A stretch of DNA of 64,000 nucleotides, taken from assembly GCF_013408655.1 (NCBI RefSeq), contig NZ_JACCBP010000001.1, positions 1,612,001 through 1,676,000 on the forward strand, read 5' to 3'. A program made the position numbers and the translations under genes. This stretch comes from Pigmentiphaga litoralis (lineage in GTDB: Bacteria; Pseudomonadota; Gammaproteobacteria; Burkholderiales; Burkholderiaceae_B). Shown one piece after another: positions 17,028 to 26,213 of the stretch. The notes under the pieces are model-generated. The model did not search any database. It saw nothing but the letters and a program-made list of their open reading frames with translations, and was not told the DNA's origin. Position 1 is the stretch's first letter, and each line of letters starts with the position of its first letter.

Positions 17028-17735
17028 TCACGCCGATGGCGGCGCGGTCAGGCTGCCCTTCAGCGTCGACAGCAGATCAATCAATTGCGTCTTGGCGTCA
17101 GACGGCAGGCCCGAAAACAACTCCGCAATCCACTGCTCATGTACCTGCGCCATGCGCGCAAACGCGCGGCGGCCGGCCGGCGTCAACTTGACGATGAAAG
17201 CGCGGCGGTCATCGGGCGCGGGCTCGCGCACCACCAGGTTCTCGGCCACCAGTTGATCGGTGATGCCGGTCACGTTGCCGCCCGTCACCATCATGCGTTT
17301 CGACAGCTCGCCCATCCGCAGCCCTTCAGGCTGACGCTCGAGCTGCGCCATCAGATCGAACCGCGGCAAGGTGATGCCGAACTCCGCGCGCAAGCGCGAC
17401 CGGATTTCGTTTTCCACGCGGTTCGTGCACGAGAGCATGCGCAGCCACAGCACGAGCGATTCATGGTGACCCCCGGTGATCCGCGTTTCGAGATCGAGCA
17501 CAGGGGCCGCGTCGGCTGAGACGGCCTGGCCACCGCCCGTTGGGGTCGGCGATGCGTCCTTGGCGGACGAACCGGTAGCGGCCGCGTCGCGCGAGGACGC
17601 ACCCTTGGCAGACGAGCCAACCACGGCAGGGTCGCGCAGAGCGGTGCTCTTGGCCGAAGCATCGGCAGCAGAGGTGGCTTTGATCGCCGAGCTGGCGGCG
17701 CCGGTCAGCGTGGAGTCATCGGGTTTGCGCGTCAT
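17028..17735 (-). CDS. MarR-family transcriptional regulator with low-complexity N-terminal tail
   Basis: A 235-residue protein, longer than a typical MarR (about 150). About 75 residues rich in Ala, Ser, Asp and Lys come first, then a winged-helix domain: GITLPRFDLMAQLERQPEGLRMGELSKRMMVTGGNVTGITDQL and the wing VVREPAPDDRRAFIVKLTPAG. Aromatic-CoA operons often carry a MarR that responds to the CoA ligand; a candidate target lies in the promoter at 21257-21285. Start chosen at the ATG with AGGAA upstream. An upstream ATG (17786) would fall inside the SDR gene. Confidence 0.9.
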   Translation of the reverse strand: MTRKPDDSTLTGAASSAIKATSAADASAKSTALRDPAVVGSSAKGASSRDAAATGSSAKDASPTPTGGGQAVSADAAPVLDLETRITGGHHESLVLWLRMLSCTNRVENEIRSRLRAEFGITLPRFDLMAQLERQPEGLRMGELSKRMMVTGGNVTGITDQLVAENLVVREPAPDDRRAFIVKLTPAGRRAFARMAQVHEQWIAELFSGLPSDAKTQLIDLLSTLKGSLTAPPSA

Positions 17736-17745
17736 CTTGTCATTC

Positions 17746-18786
17746 CTACATGACTTCGCCGCCGGCAACGGCCAGCGACTGTCCATTCATGGCGTCCGAA
17801 CCGGGCATGCACAACCACAGCACGGCGTTGGCCACTTCGTCGGGTTTCACCAGCCGCTTCTGCGGATTGAGCGAGGCCAGGTCGCGCTGCACCTGGGCCG
17901 CATCCCGACCGGTCTTGGCGACGATGTTGTCGACAGCGTCTGTCAACAGATCGGTTTCGGTAAAGCCCGGGCAGACGGCGTTGACCGTCACGCCCTTGGT
18001 CGCGACTTCCAGCGCCACCGACCGCGTCAGGCCGATCACACCGTGCTTCGACGCGCAGTAGGCCGCCGTGTAGCCGTAGCCAATGAGCCCCGCCGTGCTG
18101 GCGATATTCACGATGCGCCCCCAGCCAGCATCGACCATGTCGGGCAAGGCCGCGCGCATGCAGAAGAACGAGCCGGACAGATTGACGTCCATCATCTGGC
18201 GCCACAAGGCGTCATCGGTCCGGGCCAGGGGCGCCGATTCGGCTTGCCCGGCGTTGTTCACCAGGATGTCGATGACACCCGCGCGGCGACGGGCTTGCGC
18301 AAACGCAGCACGCACGGATTCGGAATCGGCCACATCCATGACGACATAGCCGATGTTTGTGGCGCTCGATGCCGCGCCCGAGCGCTCCGCCGGAACACCA
18401 CTGGGCGCGCCCGCGCTGAGCCCCACGTCGTTCGATGGGCACGCTGCTGCAGACACCGCGCCCGGCGGCAAAGCTGCCTCCAGGTCGTTCACCGCCGCCT
18501 GCAGTGCGTCGGCATGCCGGCCAGCGATCGTGACCGATGCGCCCTGCGTAACCAGGGTGCGCGCGATGGCCGCGCCAATCCCGCGCGCGCCACCTGTCAC
18601 AAGCGCATGACGGCCGCTGAGCGGAAGCGCCGACGCCGTGGCCGAACCGGCCGGCGCCGCTGCGATGCCAGCCCTGGATGAAGCCGAAGCCGCAGCCGGA
18701 GCCGCGGCTGAAACCGCGGACGAAGCCGAAGCCGCAGCCGAAGCCGCCGAAACCACCGACCCTGCCGACAAAGATGACGCGCTCAT
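17746..18786 (-). CDS. Short-chain dehydrogenase/reductase with Ala/Ser-rich tail and insert
   Basis: A 346-residue SDR; typical members have about 250. The first about 55 residues are an Ala/Ser low-complexity tail, then comes the NAD-binding TGGARGIGAAIA, the DILVNNAG motif, catalytic Ser in IVNIASTAG and the YxxxK pair in YCASKHG. A further Ala/Ser/Gly-rich insert of about 40 residues sits before MDVADSESV. It resembles 3-hydroxybutyrate/3-hydroxyacyl dehydrogenases. It would oxidise a hydroxyacyl-CoA made by the neighbouring hydratase-like enzyme. The tail-coding DNA contains repeated 19-base segments (18680-18698, 18722-18740). Confidence 0.88.
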   Translation of the reverse strand: MSASSLSAGSVVSAASAAASASSAVSAAAPAAASASSRAGIAAAPAGSATASALPLSGRHALVTGGARGIGAAIARTLVTQGASVTIAGRHADALQAAVNDLEAALPPGAVSAAACPSNDVGLSAGAPSGVPAERSGAASSATNIGYVVMDVADSESVRAAFAQARRRAGVIDILVNNAGQAESAPLARTDDALWRQMMDVNLSGSFFCMRAALPDMVDAGWGRIVNIASTAGLIGYGYTAAYCASKHGVIGLTRSVALEVATKGVTVNAVCPGFTETDLLTDAVDNIVAKTGRDAAQVQRDLASLNPQKRLVKPDEVANAVLWLCMPGSDAMNGQSLAVAGGEVM

Positions 18787-18794
18787 CGCTGCGG

Positions 18795-21191
18795 TCACTC
18801 GGCCAGCAGCCGTGCGGCGATCTGTTGCGGCGTCAGGCCGGCGCTTTGCGCGGCGACTTGTTTTTCGCGTTCCAGATTGCGTTCGAGCTGCTGCTTGCCG
18901 GCGTAGTACTGCTTGGGCCAGCCGACGTTGTCGAAGTGACCGAGCTTGGCCGCTTCGTGCTGCGTCCAGGCCGGGTCGGCCAGGTGCGGCCGGGCCAGCG
19001 CGCACAGGTCGGCGCGCCCGGCGGCGATGATGCTGTTGACGTGGTCGGCCTCGAAGATCGCGCCCACCGCAATGGTCGGAATGCCGACTTCATTGCGGAT
19101 GCGGTCCGAGAACGGCGTCTGGAACATCCGGCCGTACACCGGCTTTTCAAGCTTGGTGACCTGGCCCGACGAGCAATCGAGCATGTCGGCCCCGGCTTCC
19201 TTGAACAGACGGGCGATCGCGACCGCGTCGTCTGGCGTGATGCCGCCGTCGGCCCAGTCATGCGCCGAAATGCGCACGCTGATCGGTTTGTCGGCTGGCC
19301 AGACCTCGCGAATGGCGGCGAACACTTCGAGCGGGTAGCGGCAGCGGTTTTCCAGCGAGCCGCCGTAGTCGTCGTCACGCTGATTGGTTAAAGGCGAGAT
19401 GAAGCTGGACAGCAGATAGCCGTGCGCGCAGTGCAGTTCGAGCCAGTCGAACCCGGCTTCGGCCGCGGCGATCGTAGACCGGACAAAGTCGGCCTTGATG
19501 CGCGCCATGTCGCCCCGGTTGGCGGCAAACGCCACCTGGGACACGCCTTCCAGATATTGGGTTTCCGATGCCGACACCAGCGGCCAGTTGCCGGTCACCA
19601 AAGGCTTGTCGGTGCCTTCCCAGGCGACCCGTGTCGAGCCCTTCGCGCCGGCGTGCCCCAGCTGCACGGCGATCTTGGCCTGGGTGTTGGCGTGCACGAA
19701 ATCGACAATGCGTTTCCAGGCGGCGGTGTGTTCGGGGGTGTAGAGCCCCGGGCACCCGGGGGTGATGCGCGCGTCGGCCGACACGCAGGTCATTTCGGCG
19801 AACACCAGCCCAGCGCCGCCCATGGCGCGGCTGCCCAGGTGCACCAGGTGGTAGTCGCCGGGCACGCCGTCTTTGGCCGAGTACTGCGCCATCGGTGACA
19901 CGACGATGCGGTTCGCCAGCACGGTGTCGCGCAGCTTGAACGGTGTCAGCATGGGTGGCGGGGCAACGTCGCCCGCCGGCTTGGGCAGCCCCGCCTGGCG
20001 ATAGGCGCGATCGGCAATCCACTGCTCGTAGCGGGCCACGTAGGCCGGGTCCCGCACGCGCAGGTTGTCATGGGACAGCCGCTGGCTGCGGGTCAACATC
20101 GAATACGCGAACTGTTCGGGATCCAGGCCCACATACCGGTCGACGTGTTCGAACCACTCCATGGAATTGCGCGCCGCGCTCTGGATCTTGAGCACTTCGA
20201 TAGACCGGCTGGCTTCGTAGTTGGCCAGGATATTTTCGAGGTTGCCGTCGCCCTGCCGATCGAAACATTGCGCCAGTTCAATGGCGTCTTCCAATGCAAG
20301 CTTGGTGCCCGAACCAATGGAAAAGTGCGCGGTGTGCGCGGCGTCGCCCATCAGCACGACCGGCACCTTCTTGTCGCCAAAGGTATTCCAGTGCACCCAC
20401 GATCCGCACACGATGCGCGGGAAGCGGATCCAGTTGGCCGAGCCACGCAGGTGCGGCGAGTTGCTGAGCAGCGGCTGGCCGTCCAGGTATTTGGCAAACA
20501 GTTTTTCGCAGAAGGCGATGGCCTCGGCCTGGCTCATGGTGTCGAGGCCGGCGCGCTGCCACACGTCGTCGGGCGTTTCGATAATGAATGTCGAGGTGTC
20601 GCCGTCGTACTGGTAGGCATGCGCCTGGAACCAGCCATGTTCGGTTTCTTCGAACGCGAACGTGAAGGCCGGGAACAGCTTTTTCGTGCCGAGCCACACG
20701 AAGCGGCAATAGCGGCTTTCGATGTCGGGCTGGAAGGTGTCCTGGTAACGCGTGCGCACCCGGCTGTTCAGGCCATCACTGGCGACCACCAGGTCGGCGT
20801 CGTAGCGCGCCGCGATTTCCTGGTCGTCCAGCACGTCGGTCTCGAACACAAGCTGCACGCCCAGCGCTTCGCAGCGGGCCTGCAGGATGTTCAGCAGGCG
20901 TTTGCGGCCGATGCCGCAAAAGCCGTGGCCACCCGACGTGATCGTATCGCCCTTGAAGTGGACATCGATGTCGTCCCAATGATTGAAGGACTGCAGGATG
21001 CTGCGCGCCGTGGTCTCATCGGCGTTGACGAGGTTGCCCAGCGTCTGGTCGGAAAACACGACGCCCCACCCGAAGGTATCGTAAGGACGATTGCGCTCGA
21101 TCACGACCACTTGATGACCGGGATTGCGCTGCTTCATCAGCAAGGCGAAGTACAAGCCTGCCGGGCCACCACCGATACATACGATATTCAT
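18795..21191 (-). CDS. Fused FAD monooxygenase / OYE-type reductase (aminobenzoyl-CoA or salicylyl-CoA type)
   Basis: A 798-residue two-domain flavoprotein. Residues 1 to about 385 form an aromatic-ring FAD hydroxylase ([17 protein letters not shown], later [17 protein letters not shown]). Residues about 395-798 form an Old Yellow Enzyme domain ([46 protein letters not shown]). This architecture is known from 2-aminobenzoyl-CoA monooxygenase/reductase and salicylyl-CoA 5-hydroxylase. It would hydroxylate and partly reduce an aromatic CoA ester. It is the first gene of the - strand operon continuing through SDR, MarR, hydratase, dehydrogenase and RidA. The RidA neighbour favours the amino substrate (inference). 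Confidence 0.92.
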   Translation of the reverse strand: MNIVCIGGGPAGLYFALLMKQRNPGHQVVVIERNRPYDTFGWGVVFSDQTLGNLVNADETTARSILQSFNHWDDIDVHFKGDTITSGGHGFCGIGRKRLLNILQARCEALGVQLVFETDVLDDQEIAARYDADLVVASDGLNSRVRTRYQDTFQPDIESRYCRFVWLGTKKLFPAFTFAFEETEHGWFQAHAYQYDGDTSTFIIETPDDVWQRAGLDTMSQAEAIAFCEKLFAKYLDGQPLLSNSPHLRGSANWIRFPRIVCGSWVHWNTFGDKKVPVVLMGDAAHTAHFSIGSGTKLALEDAIELAQCFDRQGDGNLENILANYEASRSIEVLKIQSAARNSMEWFEHVDRYVGLDPEQFAYSMLTRSQRLSHDNLRVRDPAYVARYEQWIADRAYRQAGLPKPAGDVAPPPMLTPFKLRDTVLANRIVVSPMAQYSAKDGVPGDYHLVHLGSRAMGGAGLVFAEMTCVSADARITPGCPGLYTPEHTAAWKRIVDFVHANTQAKIAVQLGHAGAKGSTRVAWEGTDKPLVTGNWPLVSASETQYLEGVSQVAFAANRGDMARIKADFVRSTIAAAEAGFDWLELHCAHGYLLSSFISPLTNQRDDDYGGSLENRCRYPLEVFAAIREVWPADKPISVRISAHDWADGGITPDDAVAIARLFKEAGADMLDCSSGQVTKLEKPVYGRMFQTPFSDRIRNEVGIPTIAVGAIFEADHVNSIIAAGRADLCALARPHLADPAWTQHEAAKLGHFDNVGWPKQYYAGKQQLERNLEREKQVAAQSAGLTPQQIAARLLAE

Positions 21192-21256
21192 CGTGCCTCC
21201 GTTGCGCCGCGTCCTAACCTCGGACAGAACGTCGGCTGACCCGCGCCGACAAAACT

Positions 21257-21285
21257 ATTTGACACTTAAAGTAATTTGCCGTCAA
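21257..21285 (-). promoter_or_regulatory. Sigma-70-like promoter with internal palindrome
   Basis: On the - strand TTGACG (21280-21285) and TCAAAT (21257-21262) are separated by exactly 17 bases. The spacer contains the 9-base palindrome ACTTTAAGT (21264-21272), and TTGAC/GTCAA arms flank it. A repressor such as the operon's own MarR bound here would block polymerase. The MarR assignment is inference. Confidence 0.5.
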
Positions 21286-21355
21286 CCCCTGTATCAGCGG
21301 GCCGATGCGCCTGCCAGGGGCCCGCAGCGCCAGCGTGGCGTCCCCAACTTCCCCG

Positions 21356-21441
21356 CCCCGTACCTCCACACCCCGTACCTCCACACCCCGTACTTCCCCA
21401 CCCTACCTCCACGCCCCGTACTTCCCCACCCTACTTCCACG
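21356..21441. repeat. 15/28-bp tandem array touching a helicase stop codon
   Basis: Two identical 15-base units (CCCCGTACCTCCACA) are followed by two 28-base units (21386-21413, 21414-21441) that differ at one position. The last unit contains the stop codon of the helicase gene. The array thus straddles the 3' end of a coding region. Confidence 0.88.
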
Positions 21442-23542
21442 CACCCCGCAGCCGGCTGGCGATGTCGATCTTTGCCGCCTCGGGCGTCAACCCCCGTTCG
21501 GCCAGGCCAGCCGGCTGCGGCGGCTTGGGCATGCGTTCGAACAGCTTGAGCAGCGAATCGGGAATGAAACGGGTGCGCGACCCGTAAATGTGGCGATCGC
21601 CCATGCCGGTCTGCTGCGTGACATAGAAGCGCTGCGGCACGATGAGCTGCAGCTGTTCCTTGGCGCGGGTCATGGCGACATACAGCAGCCGGCGTTCTTC
21701 TTCGATGTCTTCCTTGGTGCCCGTGCTCATGTCGGACGGAATGCAGCCGTCCACCACGTTCAGCACGTACACGACCTTCCACTCCTGTCCCTTTGCGGAA
21801 TGGATGGTGGACAGGATCATGTAGTCCTCGTCTTGCAGCGGCGCACCGGATTCGGCACTGGTGGCGTCCGGCGGATCCAGGGTCAGTTCCGTCAGGAATT
21901 TTTCACGCGACGGGTAAGTGGCGGCAATCCGCGCCAGCTGGTCCAGGTCGCCCCGGCGGACCGCCGCGTCTTCATGCAGCCGTTCCAGGTGCGGGGTGTA
22001 CCACTGGATGGCCAGTTCCAGGTCGGCGGGCCAACTGGCGCCGGCGCCGGCGATCATTTCGTAGGTCTGGCTGAAGGCCCGCCAGTCTTCTTGCGCGGCG
22101 GACCCGGGCTGGAACGCCTGCATGGCTGCCAGGGGATCCGGCGCGCTGGCCATGGCGTCGAGCACCCTGCCCGCGGATACCGGCCCGATGCCGGGGATCA
22201 GTTGCGCCACCCGGAAGCCGGACAGACGGCCACGCGGGTTCTGCGCCCAGCGAAGCACGGACAGCACGTCCTTGATGTGGGACGCTTCCAGGAACTTGAG
22301 CCCGCCGAACTTCACGAAGGGAATGTTGCGCCGGGTCAGTTCCAGTTCCAGCATGGCGCTGTGGCTGGAGGTGCGAAACAGCACGGCCTGCGAGGTGAGC
22401 TTGACGCCCGCTTCGCGGTTTTCCAGCACCTTGTCGGCAATCCACCGGGCCTGTCCCGCGTCGTCGGTCACGGTGACCAGCAGCGGACGCTGCGACGAGG
22501 CGCGGTCGGTCCAGAGCTGCTTGGCGTACCGTTCGGTGGACTGCTGGATGACAGCGTTGGACGCATCCAGGATGGGCTGCGTCGACCGGTAATTGCGTTC
22601 CAGGGTGACCACGTGCGCCGGTTCCGCAAACTGACCCGGAAAATCCAGGATATTCCGGATGGTGGCGGCCCGGAACGAGTAGATGGACTGCGCGTCGTCA
22701 CCCACGACCGTCAGCCCCTGCCCGGTCGGTTTCATGGCCAGCAGGATGGCCGCCTGCAGCCGGTTGGTGTCCTGGTATTCGTCGACCAGCACATGGTCGA
22801 ACGATCCGCCCACCTCGGCAGCCAGGCCGGGATCGGTCATCATTTCGGCCCAATAGAGCAGCAGGTCGTCGTAGTCGAGCACGTGCTGGTCCTGCTTGGC
22901 CTGCACGTAGGCGTCAAAGAGCTGCTTGAGCTGCGCTTCCCAGGCCGAACACCAGGGAAACGCGGTTTGCAGCACGTGGGACAGCGGGGCCTGGCTGTTC
23001 ACCACGCGGGAATAGATGGCCAGGCAGGTGCCCTTGAGCGGAAACCGGGTTTGCGCGGACGAAAAGCCCAGTTCGTGGCGCACGATGCCGATCATGTCTT
23101 CGGAGTCGCCCCGATCATGGATGGTGAACGATTCGGCCAGCCCGATGCGGCCGGCGTATTCGCGCAGCAGGCGCGCGCCGACGCCGTGAAAGGTGCCGGC
23201 CCACTGCAGGGACGGCGCCACGCCGCTGCGCAGCTTGAGCACCTTCTGCAATACCCGGCCTACCCGCCGTTCCATTTCGACCGCTGCCCGGCGCGAGAAC
23301 GTCAGCAGCAGGATGCGATGCGGATCCGCGCCATTCAGCACCAGATGTGCCACGCGGTGCGCCAGGGTGTTGGTCTTGCCCGACCCTGCGCCCGCGATCA
23401 CCAGCAAGGCAGGCGACGCCGCCGGCGTGCCAACGCCATATTCGACGGCTTCGCGCTGCTGCGCATTGAGGTCGGACAGATAGTCGGATGCCGACGTGGG
23501 CAGGTTGGCGGGGGTGGCGGCAGAAGCTTCCATGGCACTCAT
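21431..23542 (-). CDS. UvrD/Rep-like superfamily 1A ATP-dependent helicase
   Basis: A 703-residue DNA helicase. Motif I is VIAGAGSGKTNTLAHR near residue 50, motif II HVLVDEYQDTN, motif III VVGDDAQSIYSFRAA, motif IV LERNYRSTQPIL, motif V LSTIHSAKGQEWKVVYV, and motif VI RRLLYVAMTRAKEQL. It unwinds DNA in a 3'-5' direction in repair or replication restart. At about 700 residues it suits the UvrD/PcrA group. Start placed at the ATG preceded by GAAG; ATGs at 23578 and 23533 are alternatives. The last few codons lie in a tandem repeat. It is divergent from the DUF72 gene. Confidence 0.93.
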   Translation of the reverse strand: MSAMEASAATPANLPTSASDYLSDLNAQQREAVEYGVGTPAASPALLVIAGAGSGKTNTLAHRVAHLVLNGADPHRILLLTFSRRAAVEMERRVGRVLQKVLKLRSGVAPSLQWAGTFHGVGARLLREYAGRIGLAESFTIHDRGDSEDMIGIVRHELGFSSAQTRFPLKGTCLAIYSRVVNSQAPLSHVLQTAFPWCSAWEAQLKQLFDAYVQAKQDQHVLDYDDLLLYWAEMMTDPGLAAEVGGSFDHVLVDEYQDTNRLQAAILLAMKPTGQGLTVVGDDAQSIYSFRAATIRNILDFPGQFAEPAHVVTLERNYRSTQPILDASNAVIQQSTERYAKQLWTDRASSQRPLLVTVTDDAGQARWIADKVLENREAGVKLTSQAVLFRTSSHSAMLELELTRRNIPFVKFGGLKFLEASHIKDVLSVLRWAQNPRGRLSGFRVAQLIPGIGPVSAGRVLDAMASAPDPLAAMQAFQPGSAAQEDWRAFSQTYEMIAGAGASWPADLELAIQWYTPHLERLHEDAAVRRGDLDQLARIAATYPSREKFLTELTLDPPDATSAESGAPLQDEDYMILSTIHSAKGQEWKVVYVLNVVDGCIPSDMSTGTKEDIEEERRLLYVAMTRAKEQLQLIVPQRFYVTQQTGMGDRHIYGSRTRFIPDSLLKLFERMPKPPQPAGLAERGLTPEAAKIDIASRLRGAWK

Positions 23543-23607
23543 CTTCAGTTCATGAAGGGCATGATACTGTATATTCATACAGTCTTATTGGCCAAAAACA
23601 TCCCATC

Positions 23608-24513
23608 ATGCCCTGTGACATCCACGTAGGAACCGCATCGTGGACCGATCCGACCCTGCTGGCGTGCGGTCGATTCTATCCGCCCGATGCCACCACGCCA
23701 GAACGACGGCTTCGCCATTACGCGTCGCGGTTTTCGTTCGTGGAAGTCGACGCGAGCTACTACCGTCTTCCCGACCCGGCCACGACGCACCGGTGGACGC
23801 AGCGCACGCCCGACGATTTCGTGTTCAACGTGAAGGCGTTCCGGCTGTTCACCGGGCACCCGACGCCGCGAGACGCCTTCCCCAGCGATCTGCGCCGGGC
23901 CCTGCCAGACACGGATAAGCCCGCCGTGTACTACCGCGACGTGCCCGAAGACATCCGGGCCGAGCTGTGGCGCCGCTTCACCATCGCGGTCGAACCCTTG
24001 CGCATGGCGGGCAAGCTGGGCGCCCTGCACTTCCAGTTTCCACCGTGGGTGCGCCGCAGTCCCCGCAGCATCCGGCATGTCGAACGCTGCGCCTATCTGG
24101 CGCAGGAACACACGCTGGCGGTGGAGTTTCGCGACGCCAGCTGGTTTGAGGGGGATGCGGCGGCGCAGACGCTGGCCTGGGAACGCAAGCTTGGCGCGGT
24201 GCACGTCGTGGTGGACAGCCCGGTCGGCGTGCCCAACACCGCGCCGGCCGTCTGGGAAACCACGCATCCGGACCTGGCCGTGGTGCGCCTGCATGGCCGC
24301 AACGCCGAAGCCTGGAACGCGCAGACCTCGGCGTCGTCAGGCAGGTTCATGTACGAATACAGCCCTGAAGAACTGGACGAACTGGCCCGCCGTATTGCCA
24401 GGCTATCCCGAACCATCCGCGACACCCACGTGGTGCTCAATACCAATTTCGAGGACCAGGGGATGCGCAATGCCGCAAACCTGAAATCCAGGATTGCTAC
24501 ACTGCAGCAATGA
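23608..24513 (+). CDS. DUF72 (YecE-like) protein
   Basis: A 301-residue TIM-barrel-like protein of the DUF72 family: HVGTASWTDPTLL at the N-terminus, RFSFVEVDASYYRLP, FVFNVKAFRLFTGH, LGALHFQFPPW and the C-terminal VVLNTNFEDQGMRNA. The molecular function of the family is not established. Start chosen at the ATG immediately before the conserved N-terminus; the longer open frame to 23488 overlaps the divergent helicase start. It shares ATGA with the next gene, so translation is probably coupled. Confidence 0.9.
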   Translation: MPCDIHVGTASWTDPTLLACGRFYPPDATTPERRLRHYASRFSFVEVDASYYRLPDPATTHRWTQRTPDDFVFNVKAFRLFTGHPTPRDAFPSDLRRALPDTDKPAVYYRDVPEDIRAELWRRFTIAVEPLRMAGKLGALHFQFPPWVRRSPRSIRHVERCAYLAQEHTLAVEFRDASWFEGDAAAQTLAWERKLGAVHVVVDSPVGVPNTAPAVWETTHPDLAVVRLHGRNAEAWNAQTSASSGRFMYEYSPEELDELARRIARLSRTIRDTHVVLNTNFEDQGMRNAANLKSRIATLQQ

Positions 24514-24764
24514 CTTTCAAGGAGCTTCCTGTGCGCAAGACTTTTATCGGTGGTACCCGGCACGGCGAACCGGTTCCTGATTCGGACGAAGACCGTATCG
24601 TCGCCATTAATGACGGCACGGTGTATGTGCGTCGCGAGCTTGAAAAGACCGAGGAATCGGGCGAAGCCAAGCGGCTTGAATTCTTCGTGTATGAGCCCCT
24701 CAGCGCCACCGAAGCGCTGGAGCAGGCCGAACCCTACTGGGACGGTCCGGCACCGCAGATGTAA
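24510..24764 (+). CDS. Small hypothetical protein (84 residues) coupled to DUF72 gene
   Basis: Acidic soluble protein: RKTFIGGTRHGEPVPDSDEDRIV near the start, then a charged stretch (RRELEKTEESGEAKRLEFFVYEP) and a C-terminal helix (SATEALEQAEPYW). Its start overlaps the DUF72 stop codon by four bases (ATGA), which supports it as a real gene. A second possible start at VRKTF (GTG, 24531) follows an AAGGAGC site and could be used instead. No known family was recognised. Confidence 0.65.
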   Translation: MTFKELPVRKTFIGGTRHGEPVPDSDEDRIVAINDGTVYVRRELEKTEESGEAKRLEFFVYEPLSATEALEQAEPYWDGPAPQM

Positions 24765-24830
24765 GACGGCAGGCGCGCCGGCGCTGTCCGGTGCGCCTCG
24801 ATCGCTACGCTTTACCCGGCACGCCGCCGC

Positions 24831-26213
24831 TCAACGCGCTTCGCGCACCCGGCGCACGTCGCTCAGCGACACGCCCCCCGCGCTATTCCCCCAGCTATTC
24901 CGGATGTAGGACACCACTGCGGCAACGTCCTGGTCTTTCATCGCCTGGCCGAAAGGCGGCATGCCGTGAGGCTGCGGATGCCCGGCGGTAGACGGCGAAA
25001 ACCCACCGCGCAGCACCAGCTTGATCGCGTTGACCGCGTCCGGCGCCGTCACCGACAGATTGCCTGCCAGCGGGGGCCACGCCGGGTAAACGCCTTCACC
25101 CGACGACTTGTGACACTGCGTGCATTGGGCTTCGTACAGCCCGCGGCCGGTTTCCATTACCGTGGCAGACGGCGCCGTGCCGACTGCGCGCGCATCCAAC
25201 CCCTGCGCGGGCAGGGATTTCAGGTAGGCCGCCATGGCCTTGGCGTCGTCGTCGCGCACATACTGCAGGCCGACATGAACGGCTTCTGCCATCGGACCGG
25301 CAGCCGCCCCCCGGCGCGAGATGCCGGTCTGCAGCAATTCGGCAATGTCTTCAGCCGACCACTTGCCCAACCCCGTTACCGGGTCGCCTGACAAGGGCGG
25401 CGCATACCAGCTCTGGCCAGGAATGACGGCGCCGGACAGGCTGGCATTGCGTTGCAACGCTCCCAGACGATTGCGCGGCGTGTGGCATTCGGCGCAGTGG
25501 CCAATGCCGTCAACCAGATAGCGCCCGCGCACCAACTGGGCATCCCCGGCAGCCGCCCCCGCCGCCGTTCCGGCAGCGCCCTCGCCCCGCTCTGCCTTGG
25601 CCGCATCGCCTCCCGGCCGGAAATACAGGGCGCGCCAGACTGCAACCAGTTCGCGCTGGTCATACGGAAACGCCAGTTCGTGGTCGCGATTGGCCTGCTT
25701 GACCGGCTCCAGCGATCGCAGATACGCGAACAGCGCATCGGCATCGTCGCGGCTGACCTGGGTGTACGTGGCGTACGGAAACGCCGGATACAGCAATTGC
25801 CCGTCGGGGCCCTTGCCGTTGTGCAACGCACGCCAGAAATCGTCGGCCGACCATTTGCCCAACCCGGTCTCGGCGTCGGACGTCAGATTCGGACCATAGA
25901 AGGTGCCGAACGGCGTGGGCAAGGCGCGGCCGCCTGCGTAGGGCGTGCCCCCGACGGCCGTATGGCAGCCCATGCAGTTGCCGACCAGGGCCAGATAGCG
26001 GCCCTGCTCGATACGGGCGGCATCGGACAGATTGCTTGCGGCCGGTCGTGTGGCGTCGCGGTCATCTTCGCGATGTCCCACCGACATCAGCACGGCGACG
26101 GCGACGCCCGCCGCGATCGCCAGCCCCACCGCTATCCAGGCCAGCCGCAGCCGGTTGCTGGCAGGCGCCACGCGTCCGGCGGACACGCCTTTGTCTTGGT
26201 TGCGGCCGATCAT
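24831..26213 (-). CDS. Membrane-anchored triheme cytochrome c
   Basis: A 460-residue cytochrome with three CXXCH haem sites: CMGCH near residue 80, CAECH near 235 and CTQCH near 364. An N-terminal membrane anchor (about residues 21-46) holds it to the inner membrane facing the periplasm. The layout resembles the cytochrome subunit of membrane alcohol/aldehyde dehydrogenases (AdhB type), but no dehydrogenase catalytic subunit is adjacent. Start chosen at ATGA overlapping the stop of the upstream cytochrome gene. It should pass electrons from a periplasmic donor to a terminal oxidase (inference). Confidence 0.9.
   Translation of the reverse strand: MIGRNQDKGVSAGRVAPASNRLRLAWIAVGLAIAAGVAVAVLMSVGHREDDRDATRPAASNLSDAARIEQGRYLALVGNCMGCHTAVGGTPYAGGRALPTPFGTFYGPNLTSDAETGLGKWSADDFWRALHNGKGPDGQLLYPAFPYATYTQVSRDDADALFAYLRSLEPVKQANRDHELAFPYDQRELVAVWRALYFRPGGDAAKAERGEGAAGTAAGAAAGDAQLVRGRYLVDGIGHCAECHTPRNRLGALQRNASLSGAVIPGQSWYAPPLSGDPVTGLGKWSAEDIAELLQTGISRRGAAAGPMAEAVHVGLQYVRDDDAKAMAAYLKSLPAQGLDARAVGTAPSATVMETGRGLYEAQCTQCHKSSGEGVYPAWPPLAGNLSVTAPDAVNAIKLVLRGGFSPSTAGHPQPHGMPPFGQAMKDQDVAAVVSYIRNSWGNSAGGVSLSDVRRVREAR

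Noticed and set aside
21305..23629. 774-codon + strand frame opposite the helicase
   Set aside because: Antisense shadow; all helicase motifs are on the - strand.
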